DNA from: Chloroflexota bacterium
Lineage (GTDB): Bacteria; Chloroflexota; Anaerolineae; Promineifilales; Promineifilaceae
DNA length: 9,261 nucleotides
NCBI GenBank assembly: GCA_008501785.1
Contig: QQUD01000582.1
Coordinates: 1 to 9,261, forward strand
Direction: 5' to 3'
Both the position numbers and the translations under genes were made by a program. Within the stretch, counting starts at the first letter, position 1. Every line of letters begins with the position of its first letter. Of this stretch, positions 1-5,755 are shown piece after piece. The notes beneath the pieces were generated by a model. The model saw nothing but the letters and a program-made list of their open reading frames with translations. It made no database searches and had not been told where the DNA came from.

Positions 1-124
1 GTTTGAATTCTGCATAACTTTGAGGACATCCGGCAATGTGCCTAAACACCATTTTTTCCAGCAAATAATGATCAACTGTCAAAGGAAAGGGTTCCTGAGG
101 AAACCACGCGACTTCAATAAACAT
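1..124 (-). CDS. Partial unrecognised protein, N-terminal 41 codons
   Basis: Reading leftward from an ATG at 124-122, the frame is open to the window edge without a stop. The peptide starts MFIEVAWFPQEPFPLTVDHY and continues through LLEKMVFRHIAGCPQSYAEF. A strong Shine-Dalgarno sequence, GGAGGG on the minus strand at 138-133, sits 8 nt before the ATG, which is the main reason to believe this is a real start. The visible part has no signal peptide or membrane segment and is mixed in charge. I recognise no family; only the N-terminus can be seen. Its upstream region carries two operator-like palindromes, so it may be a regulated first gene. Confidence 0.6.
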   Translation of the reverse strand, partial: MFIEVAWFPQEPFPLTVDHYLLEKMVFRHIAGCPQSYAEFK

Positions 125-159
125 ATGCTTTTCCCTCCATGGAAATTGATTTTTGCAAA

Positions 160-190
160 GATTGATTCAATCTCAGAGATTGAACCAATC
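160..190. promoter_or_regulatory. Tandem operator-like palindromes upstream of the leftmost gene
   Basis: Two 13-bp inverted repeats, GATTGATTCAATC at 160-172 and GATTGAACCAATC at 178-190, share the form GATTGa(N2)CAATC and have centres 18 bp apart. Their inner halves also make a perfect 19-bp palindrome, TTCAATCTCAGAGATTGAA, at 166-184. They lie 36-66 bp upstream of the ATG of the leftward partial gene, where a repressor or activator dimer pair could bind. No convincing -10 element could be fixed beside them, so the regulatory role is inferred from symmetry and position alone. Confidence 0.45.
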
Positions 191-256
191 TAACCCGGTA
201 CTTGGCAACATAGTTGACATTAGAGCAAAGTCATTGTAGCAGAGAATGATATGGAA

Positions 257-312
257 AGAAGCGGTCGGAGGCGGAGAGGGAAGAGCGGTTATGGTACGAA
301 GACGAACCGCAG
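257..312. repeat. 56-bp hairpin-prone repeat, copy A
   Basis: This segment aligns without gaps over 56 bp to 1111-1166, with about 15 mismatches by eye (about 73% identity). It contains GCGGTT at 285-290 and its complement AACCGC at 305-310, which can pair across a 14-nt loop. It begins 41 bp beyond the stop of the leftward gene at 353. It could therefore act as a processing or termination hairpin, although there is no clean U-tract. Together with copy B it brackets that gene. No transposase or target-site duplication was seen. Confidence 0.5.
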
Positions 313-352
313 GGCTTGCACAAAAAATCAGCTGCAGAGAAAGGGAAAAAGG

Positions 353-1063
353 TTATTCTTTTTGATCAAGCCATTTAATAATTTCCGCAGTCCAGTCAGA
401 GTTGTTGCTCACATCAAAGGCACTTTTTGCATATTCGACCAACTCTGTTGGCAGGTTACTCAATGCTTCTTCCTGGCTTGGTACCCAAATCGATTTTGCA
501 CCCTGCCAGTGAGATTGACGTATCCGGCGATGTTCATCCAGCCAATAGCGGTTTCCCAATTGACCGTTTGTATATTCGCCAACAAGCCATAACCGTAAGC
601 TTTGGCCCTCAATGACAACATCTTCCCATCCGTGAGAGACCAGTTCAGTTGGTCCCTGAACAACACACGAAGCATCTTCAATGCTGGTAAAAGACAATTT
701 GGCACCTTTTTCAAATGACATTGTGATCACAAGGGGAAAATATCCGTAACTGGGGCGAGCATCGGCAGGCACTTTTTCTGTAAAAATATCCTCATCAACC
801 TGACAAATCATTTCATCGCCCGCAAACTGGACATGAACAGGAGCGCCATCATTTGTGTCAAAAAGGTAAGAATGGGGAGAATAGCCGGCTGCATCGTAGA
901 AAGAAAACGTATGCTGAAATCTGGCACGGCCGTACATGATAGTCAATGTGCTGACAAGGATGTTTGGATTTTCGGAAACTGATGTAACACGTCGCAAGAA
1001 GCCAACTTTACGCCCTTCGATAAAAAATGACTCCCAAACTTCACCTAACAATTTGTTTCTCAT
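353..1063 (-). CDS. Unrecognised soluble protein, probably beta-rich
   Basis: The product is about 236 residues starting MRNKLLGEVWESFF, at the ATG at 1063. An in-frame GTG at 1081 would add six residues but has no ribosome-binding site; the ATG has only a weak GTGGGAT-like one. There is no signal peptide or membrane helix. Many alternating polar and hydrophobic stretches suggest a beta-sandwich. The N-terminal pattern E-x-W-x(5)-G-x(2)-V-G-F and the late segment NRYWLDEHRRIRQSHWQG resemble beta domains in some transglutaminase-associated or DUF3108-like bacterial proteins. That resemblance is from memory and weak, and no catalytic triad is evident. The gene stands alone: about 160 bp separate it from the helicase-associated gene upstream, and hairpin repeats lie on both sides. 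Its base composition is visibly more AT-rich than the 1223-2893 gene. Function is not assigned. Confidence 0.8.
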   Translation of the reverse strand: MRNKLLGEVWESFFIEGRKVGFLRRVTSVSENPNILVSTLTIMYGRARFQHTFSFYDAAGYSPHSYLFDTNDGAPVHVQFAGDEMICQVDEDIFTEKVPADARPSYGYFPLVITMSFEKGAKLSFTSIEDASCVVQGPTELVSHGWEDVVIEGQSLRLWLVGEYTNGQLGNRYWLDEHRRIRQSHWQGAKSIWVPSQEEALSNLPTELVEYAKSAFDVSNNSDWTAEIIKWLDQKE

Positions 1064-1110
1064 ACTAAAAATCCCACGCACATTCTAGAAGTTTTGTTGG
1101 TTCAAGAAAA

Positions 1111-1166
1111 AGAAACGGTCTTAGACCGGGGAGAAAGAGCGGTTACGGTCTGAAGACCGACCGTAG
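1111..1166. repeat. 56-bp hairpin-prone repeat, copy B
   Basis: This is the second copy of the repeat at 257-312, in the same orientation. It holds two self-complementary units built on the same CGGTCT/AGACCG arms: CGGTCTTAGACCG at 1116-1128 and CGGTCTGAAGACCG at 1146-1159. The second can extend with outer arms (CGGT/ACCG around 1140-1163) into a roughly 10-bp hairpin with a 2-nt bulge. It lies in the gap between the leftward helicase-associated gene and the leftward 353-1063 gene, so it may be a REP-like element or an RNA processing or attenuation structure. Confidence 0.55.
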
Positions 1167-1222
1167 CAAGGGAGCCTTTTCTTCGAAACAGTGCCTTTTT
1201 ACCCAATTATTTGTTCACTCCA

Positions 1223-2893
1223 TCAAATGTTTGTATCAAGGAGGAGGCCGAGTTGGGTAACAGCGTCGCGGAGGGGCTGCCAATCTTCGAGGCGGACGGT
1301 GGCGGAGAGGTCGCCGAGGCTTTCGCCGATGTAGTCGCGGGTTTTGGGGTTGTTGCGCAGAGTGTCGAGGATGGCGGCGTCGCGCACGCGGAGGATTACG
1401 GCCGTTTCCAACCTAGCCTCCACCCCCCTCTCACCCCACCGCATAATCCCCCGCTTCACCCCAGCCGGAATCGGACGACCCGTAGCAGCTTCTAAAAATT
1501 GCAGGATGCGGTCTGGGGCAATGCCCTGTTCACCGGCAACGGCCAGCGATTGCGGCGTGAGCTGATAGCGGAATGGTTTGCCCAGTTCAGCAGGCAGCGG
1601 TTCACAAATACGCGCCCCCTGGAAACGCTGATAGCGATCCCCGTTGTGCGGCACAATCAGGGTTCCGTCTGGCTGTAGCACGAGCGGCACACGTACATCT
1701 TCGCTTGAGGCTGGTTCGTTTTTCAGCCAAGCCACACAGCGGTCGGTGAGTTGGAAGGCCGGTTTGTTGGTAACAACGGCCGTTACCGCCAACCCTAACC
1801 ACACCAGCGGCCCTTGAATCATGAACGCCAGCAAGCGCCCCTCAATTTTGTTCCAATTCTCAAACCCCTTGACGTAGGCATCCGTGTGTACATCACGGAT
1901 GTACCAGGTGTCGTAATTGCCGTCAGGACGCTGGAAATCAGCGTTGTTTTCTTTGATGTGATTGACGACATCGGCGATGTAGTACCAGTTGTTGTCCTGG
2001 GGCAGCGCTTCCAGCAGTGCGGTGCGGGCAGCGATGGGGTCGTTTGACCAATTTTCGCCTTCGCATTGCAGTTCAGGCGTGTGGCACAAATCGTTCCAGC
2101 CGCAGCTGCTCCACGCGTCGGCCAGCCCGCGCAGCTGCATTTCGCGGCTTTGTTGCAGCCAGGAAACGGCCGTTCGCGTCGGCCTTATGCCCGCATCTGT
2201 TTCGCGCAGCATTTCCATGCCATGTGCCAAATTGAGCAGCAGGGAGCGCCGTTCGGGGTCAGGATTGAGCAGCAGTTGATTCACTTCATCGAGCCGGTCT
2301 GCGTGCAGAGTTCCTAGTTGGGCCATCGCCAGGATAGCAGTCACATCGTCTACGGCGTCGATAACGGCCGTATTGCGCACCTTCGGCTCCGCCACAGATT
2401 CCATTTGCGTTGTTTCTTCAGGAACAGCTTCTACATCTTCATCATCGGTAATTTCCGCAACTTCGGGCTGTGGAAATTGTTGGAACAGTTCAACGGGCAA
2501 ATAGTAAAATTCAATCACGCCTTCGCCTGTTTCGTCAAAGCCGCGATGCAGCATACCCCGATACCAGAGCGCTTCGGCAGGGCTAACCGGATCAAACCAC
2601 GGTTCTTCGCGTTCCAGCTTGCCCGGTCCCATCATGCGGACTGCACCATGGGTGCGTTCGAAGGTGGCGACGGGAATACGGCCGTTACTCGCCACCAAAT
2701 CATCAATCGCTGCCGCTTCTTCCGGGGGCAAAAAGCTGCGTTCTTGCACCATGTCCAGTCGTTCCAGCGTGGCAGCAAGGGATTTAACACTCGCGTTTTT
2801 GTCGGTGCCAGTGAGGTCCATCTCCCACCATTCGCCGATAACGCGTAAAACAATCAATTCATGGTCGTGTAAAGCTTGTGTGAGTGGTCGCAT
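1223..2893 (-). CDS. Helicase-associated (XPB/Ssl2 N-terminal-like, Helicase_C_3) domain protein
   Basis: This 556-residue cytoplasmic protein belongs, by pattern, to the helicase-associated family found mainly in Actinobacteria and Chloroflexota. Residues about 378-490 carry the typical run: LVLQPDGTLIVP, then a segment ending ARICEP, then YQLTPQSLAVAGEQGI, and ILQFLEAATGRPIPAGV. These fit the domain annotated as Helicase_C_3 or XPB/Ssl2 N-terminal. The tail has ILRVRDAAILDTL and GLLLD, also usual for the family. I see no Walker A or DEAD/H motif, so it is not itself a helicase. An acidic linker sits at about residues 142-172, and a hydrophobic patch near 350-370 looks like a winged-helix core rather than a membrane span. 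The ATG directly follows the kinase stop codon (TAA then ATG, no gap), and GAGGTGA within the kinase end supplies the ribosome site. A DNA-binding or regulatory role is inferred. Confidence 0.85.
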   Translation of the reverse strand: MRPLTQALHDHELIVLRVIGEWWEMDLTGTDKNASVKSLAATLERLDMVQERSFLPPEEAAAIDDLVASNGRIPVATFERTHGAVRMMGPGKLEREEPWFDPVSPAEALWYRGMLHRGFDETGEGVIEFYYLPVELFQQFPQPEVAEITDDEDVEAVPEETTQMESVAEPKVRNTAVIDAVDDVTAILAMAQLGTLHADRLDEVNQLLLNPDPERRSLLLNLAHGMEMLRETDAGIRPTRTAVSWLQQSREMQLRGLADAWSSCGWNDLCHTPELQCEGENWSNDPIAARTALLEALPQDNNWYYIADVVNHIKENNADFQRPDGNYDTWYIRDVHTDAYVKGFENWNKIEGRLLAFMIQGPLVWLGLAVTAVVTNKPAFQLTDRCVAWLKNEPASSEDVRVPLVLQPDGTLIVPHNGDRYQRFQGARICEPLPAELGKPFRYQLTPQSLAVAGEQGIAPDRILQFLEAATGRPIPAGVKRGIMRWGERGVEARLETAVILRVRDAAILDTLRNNPKTRDYIGESLGDLSATVRLEDWQPLRDAVTQLGLLLDTNI

Positions 2894-3799
2894 TTAGGCT
2901 ATCACCTCAATTGCTGACGGCAGACTGGTAATCGTCACCTGCCGCACATTATCTTTTGGATATGCAAACAATTCGCCATCTACATGAATGGGCATTGGCG
3001 ACTCTGATTTTACGATAATTTGCTTATTTTTGCGCATTGTTACATGGCGAGAGGTTGTGTGTGTGCCTTTGATGGCTTTGCCCAACATGTTTAGCATTGT
3101 CAATCGGTTAACAGGATTCACTAAACAAGTATCGATCAAGTTGTCATCCAGGCGAGCATCTGGCGTAAGTAAAAAGCCACCACCGCCGCGAAACCCAATG
3201 CCAAATGCTAAAAACAACGTTTCTTGCGCTACTTGCTCGTCGTCAAAGCGCATTTCCAAATACGGCGTGTCATAATAGAAGGCGATGCATTGCAAAACGG
3301 CCGTCAAATATTTCAAAAATCCTTGGATACGCTGCATGGCTTCGGTACGCACCACAACCATCGCATCAAAGCCAATGCCGACATTGTTGTCTACAACGCA
3401 AGAACGGCCGTTTTCATCTTCAATACGGGCTAGGTCGATAGCGCGAGGTTGGCCGATGGTGAGGTGGGAAACGGCCGTTTCTGGGTCCATCGGAATGCCT
3501 AATGCAAATGCCAAATCGTTACCTGAACCAAGGGGAATGATACCCAGTTTGGCGTTGGGCTGATTTGCTGCAAACAAGCCATTTACCACCTCATGAACGG
3601 TGCCATCTCCCCCGGCCGCAACAACTAAATCAAACCCTGCCAATGCCGCTTCACGCGCCAACTGCTGCGCATGACCACGCTCGGTTGTCGTGACGACAGA
3701 GAAGTCGCCAAGTGATGCACCCCATTGGGTGATTTGGGGAATGAGGGCACGAGAACGGCCGTTATTCGCCATTGGGTTGATGATTACTTTGATGTGCAT
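2894..3799 (-). CDS. YegS/DgkB-type lipid (diacylglycerol) kinase
   Basis: The predicted enzyme has 301 residues and transfers phosphate from ATP to a lipid hydroxyl, such as diacylglycerol or a related lipid, at the inner face of the membrane. The DAGK catalytic domain is at the N-terminus: IINPMANNG near residue 6, the nucleotide-binding GGDGT at 63-67 followed by VHEVVNGL, and PLGSGND at 89-95. The C-terminal beta domain shows the family's PDARLDDNLID segment and the ESPMPIHVDGE motif near 266-276. Length is normal for the YegS/Rv2252/BmrU family and no key motif is missing. I chose ATG 3799 because GGAGG at 3808-3804 precedes it by 4 nt; a longer start at 3838 has no such site and would begin at or before the predicted transcription start. 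It is the first gene of a leftward pair with the helicase-associated gene. The exact lipid substrate cannot be read from sequence. Confidence 0.93.
   Translation of the reverse strand: MHIKVIINPMANNGRSRALIPQITQWGASLGDFSVVTTTERGHAQQLAREAALAGFDLVVAAGGDGTVHEVVNGLFAANQPNAKLGIIPLGSGNDLAFALGIPMDPETAVSHLTIGQPRAIDLARIEDENGRSCVVDNNVGIGFDAMVVVRTEAMQRIQGFLKYLTAVLQCIAFYYDTPYLEMRFDDEQVAQETLFLAFGIGFRGGGGFLLTPDARLDDNLIDTCLVNPVNRLTMLNMLGKAIKGTHTTSRHVTMRKNKQIIVKSESPMPIHVDGELFAYPKDNVRQVTITSLPSAIEVIA
2902..2908 (-). promoter_or_regulatory. Ribosome-binding site inside the kinase gene end
   Basis: GAGGTGA on the minus strand lies 8 nt before the ATG at 2893 and within the last codons of the upstream lipid kinase gene. 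With the abutting TAA/ATG it indicates translational coupling of the two genes and fixes the start of the 556-residue protein. Confidence 0.7.
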
Positions 3800-3803
3800 A
3801 TTT

Positions 3804-3808
3804 CCTCC
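3804..3808 (-). promoter_or_regulatory. Ribosome-binding site of the lipid kinase
   Basis: GGAGG within GCGGAGGAAAT on the minus strand lies 4 nt before the ATG at 3799. It selects this start over the in-frame ATG at 3838. Confidence 0.75.
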
Positions 3809-3842
3809 GCTTCGATGCCAATTCTCTGGAAATTTCATGAGT

Positions 3843-3870
3843 ATGATACGCTATCGCGAATGAAAATCGA
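3843..3870 (-). promoter_or_regulatory. Candidate leftward promoter of the lipid kinase pair
   Basis: On the minus strand TCGATT (3870-3865) and TATCAT (3848-3843) are separated by 16 nt, a half-matching -35 and a good -10 for a SigA-type promoter. Transcription would begin near 3836, leaving a short leader to the kinase ATG at 3799. The -35 box directly abuts the 8-bp tandem array at 3871. The -35 match is weak, so this is tentative. Confidence 0.35.
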
Positions 3871-3902
3871 GCATTTCAGCATTTCAGCATTTCAGCATTT
3901 CA
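3871..3902. repeat. Tandem array of 8-bp unit, four exact copies
   Basis: GCATTTCA is repeated four times without error (3871-3902), in the divergent control region just upstream of the leftward promoter candidate. The 8-bp period is not a multiple of three, as expected for non-coding DNA. Such arrays change copy number by slippage and could alter promoter spacing. Confidence 0.95.
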
Positions 3903-3918
3903 GCAAGGCGTCCTTTTG

Positions 3919-3953
3919 GCTGACTAGCTGACTAGCTAACTAGCTGACTCGCT
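3919..3953. repeat. Second 8-bp tandem array, four imperfect copies
   Basis: Units GCTGACTA, GCTGACTA, GCTAACTA and GCTGACTC follow in register, then a partial GCT. The array starts 16 bp after the end of the GCATTTCA array and has the same period but an unrelated unit. It lies 36 bp upstream of the -35 box of the rightward operon promoter, where activator sites are often found. Each unit also contains the CTAG-centred core ACTAGCT across its junction. Confidence 0.9.
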
Positions 3954-3988
3954 ATTTTCACAGGAGGCTGATTATAACACGGACCAAC

Positions 3989-4017
3989 TTTACACCCTTA
4001 TGCAAACGTGCTATACT
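3989..4017 (+). promoter_or_regulatory. SigA-type promoter with extended -10 for the rightward operon
   Basis: TTTACA at 3989-3994 and TATACT at 4012-4017 are separated by exactly 17 nt, and TGC immediately precedes the -10, giving an extended -10. Each box matches the vegetative consensus at five of six positions. Transcription would start near 4024, about 80 nt before the GTG at 4104. The longest reading frame of the first gene would start at GTG 4008, overlapping the -10 box, so that start is excluded. I see no hairpin or riboswitch in the leader. Confidence 0.75.
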
Positions 4018-4103
4018 CCCGCATAATTCGATCTTACGTAAAGTTAAATCGTACTGTACTCGGCAAAAATAATGCCAGAAATCGGAAATCAGGTGCTTAT
4101 AGC

Positions 4104-4367
4104 GTGACAAACCAGGAAACACTGGAGCAGGCACAGCTTATTAAAAAGGTCGTAAAAGCAGTTAACCGTTATGGTTTACGTTTACCAGCATTAGTCGCCC
4201 TGGAAGCAGGACATCCGATTACCTTCCTGAGCAGCCAACTCCTCTGGATCGCACAACCCGCTCTGTCATTATTAATGCCATCGCAACCTATTCACCAATT
4301 TGCACGGCTGCTAGAAGAACCGTCTGCAGTCCAGATGTTGATTGAACAACTGGAATCACAAGGATAA
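4104..4367 (+). CDS. Small conserved-looking protein heading the DUF6754 operon
   Basis: The product is 87 residues from GTG 4104, which has AGGTG at 4091-4095, 8 nt upstream. An upstream in-frame GTG at 4008 lies inside the promoter. The sequence is mostly helical: a charged N-terminus (TNQETLEQAQLIKKVVKAV), a central LPALVALEAGHPITFLSSQ with a hydrophobic stretch up to LSLLMP, and a C-terminal ARLLEEPSAVQMLIEQLE. The hydrophobic part (about residues 40-58) is short and interrupted, so membrane association is possible but not clear. I recall similar small proteins beside DUF6754 genes but know no function. The stop is two bases from the next ATG and the next gene's ribosome site (AAGGA) lies in its last codons, so the two are coupled. 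It probably acts with the membrane proteins downstream. Confidence 0.75.
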   Translation: MTNQETLEQAQLIKKVVKAVNRYGLRLPALVALEAGHPITFLSSQLLWIAQPALSLLMPSQPIHQFARLLEEPSAVQMLIEQLESQG

Positions 4368-4369
4368 TA

Positions 4370-5116
4370 ATGGAATTGCAAATTACCCTTGCTATCGTTG
4401 TCATTGTTGTTTTAATGCTGCTGCTGCTGCGGCAGCGTATTCGTGCAGGACGGACGCAGTTGGTATTACGGCCGTTATCCGGCTACTCCTCACTCAAACA
4501 ACAAGTTGCACAAGCCATTGAAACAGGTAGCAAGCTGCATATCTCGATTGGGCAAGCCGGGTTGATTGGCCCTGATTCAGCCACCAGCATTGCCGCCACC
4601 CAAATTGTCAATTCTTTGGCAAAAGAAGGGTGCGCGAATGGCACCCCGCCACTGGTCACGGTAGGCGAAGGCACTTTATTGCCCCTAGCCCAAACCCAAA
4701 TCCGCGCCGCCTATGAAAATGCAGATCGGATCGATGAGTTCGATACCCATCAAGCTGTTTTTGTCGCATCTGAATCAGATTCGATGGCGTATGCAGGTGG
4801 CGTTGCTACAGAAATTTTTCAAAATAAAATTGCCAGCAATGTGTTAGCAGGCCGGTTTAATGAAGAGGTTGCCATTATGGCAGAAGCTGGCACCCGCAAG
4901 CAGGTTGAGCAAGTGATTGGTTCGAACAATCCCATTGCATTGGCAGTAGCAACGGCCGTTACCGACAATATCCTGATCGGTGAAGAACTGCTGGTAGCAG
5001 GTGCTTATTTGGAATCAAAACCAGTTCAATTAGCCAGCGTACAGCTACAAGATATTTTGCGATGGGTGATTGTGTTGGCGATTATTGCATTAGCCATCAT
5101 TGAAATGTTTACATAA
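4370..5116 (+). CDS. DUF6754-type membrane protein
   Basis: The 248-residue protein has one membrane helix at each end (about residues 4-20 and 226-246) and a globular domain between. The arginine-rich RQRIRAGR after the first helix places the central domain in the cytoplasm by the positive-inside rule. The segments LRPLSGYSSLKQQVAQAIETG, LHISIGQAGLIGPDSA, PPLVTVGEGTLLPLAQ, SDSMAYAGGVATEI and NILIGEELLVAGAYL match my recollection of the DUF6754 family, known from Chloroflexota and some other bacteria and without an assigned function. AAGGA at 4360-4364 gives a well-spaced ribosome site. It is the second gene of the operon. The central domain alternates strands and helices in a Rossmann-like order, but I see no classic nucleotide-binding motif, so no enzyme activity is claimed. 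Confidence 0.85.
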   Translation: MELQITLAIVVIVVLMLLLLRQRIRAGRTQLVLRPLSGYSSLKQQVAQAIETGSKLHISIGQAGLIGPDSATSIAATQIVNSLAKEGCANGTPPLVTVGEGTLLPLAQTQIRAAYENADRIDEFDTHQAVFVASESDSMAYAGGVATEIFQNKIASNVLAGRFNEEVAIMAEAGTRKQVEQVIGSNNPIALAVATAVTDNILIGEELLVAGAYLESKPVQLASVQLQDILRWVIVLAIIALAIIEMFT

Positions 5117-5122
5117 ATAATT

Positions 5123-5755
5123 ATGGTAATTAAGCGAGGCGTTCCGGTATTAATTGCAGTTTTCTTGGGTATCCTGACTTTGTTGGGACTTGTAGTTCCG
5201 CTGCCAGAAGTTAACCGAATTGTACTCAATTGGGCCAGTTTTATTGCCGCTGCTGCACTATTGTTAGGCATTTTAAATCTATTTAATGTTCACAGTCGTC
5301 GCCTGTTTAAAGAGCGAAATTTGTACAGTGGCGTTTTAATTTTGAGTATGCTGGCTGTTTTTGCGCTGGCAATAACCGATTCACCAAGTATCGCCATCAC
5401 TGAAAATGGCGTTAACACAATTTTCAAATGGGTACAGGCCCCGCTAGAGTCTGCATTAACTGCATTGCTGGCATTTGTTTTGCTAATTACCGGTTTCCAA
5501 ATGCTGCGAAACCGTCGAAATGGATATGCCTTTCTATTTCTTTTAACAGCAATGCTTGTATTGTTAGCAAATGTTTTAACAGTATTAACGTTGGTACCAG
5601 CACCAGTCCGTGATATCGTGGAACAATTTCGCCGCTTATTGGAAGAAGTTGTTGTTACGGCAGGTATGCGTGGCATCCTTTTAGGCATTGCCCTGGGCAC
5701 AATTACGTTATCAATTCGTTTACTGTTAGGAATGGAACGGCCGTATAACAAATGA
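5123..5755 (+). CDS. Six-helix integral membrane protein of unknown function
   Basis: The 210-residue product is almost wholly hydrophobic with about six membrane segments, near residues 6-27, 35-55, 68-86, 107-127, 134-158 and 181-204. Between helices four and five is a basic loop (RNRRNGY), and before the last is an amphipathic stretch (IVEQFRRLLEEVVVTAG) that may lie on the membrane surface. No transporter signature or catalytic motif is visible. It starts 6 nt after the DUF6754 stop, with no obvious Shine-Dalgarno. Its TGA overlaps the next ATG by 4 nt (ATGA), so translation of the zinc-ribbon protein is coupled to it. It is probably the membrane core of the complex encoded here; that is inference from the gene order. 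Confidence 0.85.
   Translation: MVIKRGVPVLIAVFLGILTLLGLVVPLPEVNRIVLNWASFIAAAALLLGILNLFNVHSRRLFKERNLYSGVLILSMLAVFALAITDSPSIAITENGVNTIFKWVQAPLESALTALLAFVLLITGFQMLRNRRNGYAFLFLLTAMLVLLANVLTVLTLVPAPVRDIVEQFRRLLEEVVVTAGMRGILLGIALGTITLSIRLLLGMERPYNK

Noticed and set aside
214..242. Perfect -35 box TTGACA at 214-219 on the plus strand
   Set aside because: At 17 nt spacing the -10 is TAGCAG, a poor match, and no plus-strand gene lies downstream.
251..592. Plus-strand open frames over 251-615
   Set aside because: They run antisense through the 353-1063 gene and the hairpin repeat; compositions are implausible (basic start, then mixed cysteine-rich sequence).
1776..1850. Hydrophobic stretch in the helicase-associated protein as a membrane helix
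   Set aside because: It is short, broken by polar residues and lies before the Helicase_C_3-like domain where family members have a winged-helix core; no other membrane features.
2318..2848. Long plus-strand open frame (176 codons) opposite the helicase-associated gene
   Set aside because: It is antisense to a gene with recognisable domain patterns, has low-complexity His/Phe/Arg-rich content and no ribosome site; a shadow frame.
3800..3838. Longer lipid kinase start (ATG at 3838)
   Set aside because: The family's first strand begins at MHIKVIINP; GGAGG precedes 3799, and the extra codons cover that ribosome site and lie at the likely transcription start.
3871..3953. Tandem arrays as a CRISPR locus
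   Set aside because: Units are 8 bp and contiguous with no spacers, and no cas genes are near.
4008..4103. N-terminal extension of the small protein from GTG 4008
   Set aside because: The GTG overlaps the extended -10 box, has no ribosome site, and its 32 codons look unlike the rest of the protein; GTG 4104 has AGGTG at good spacing.
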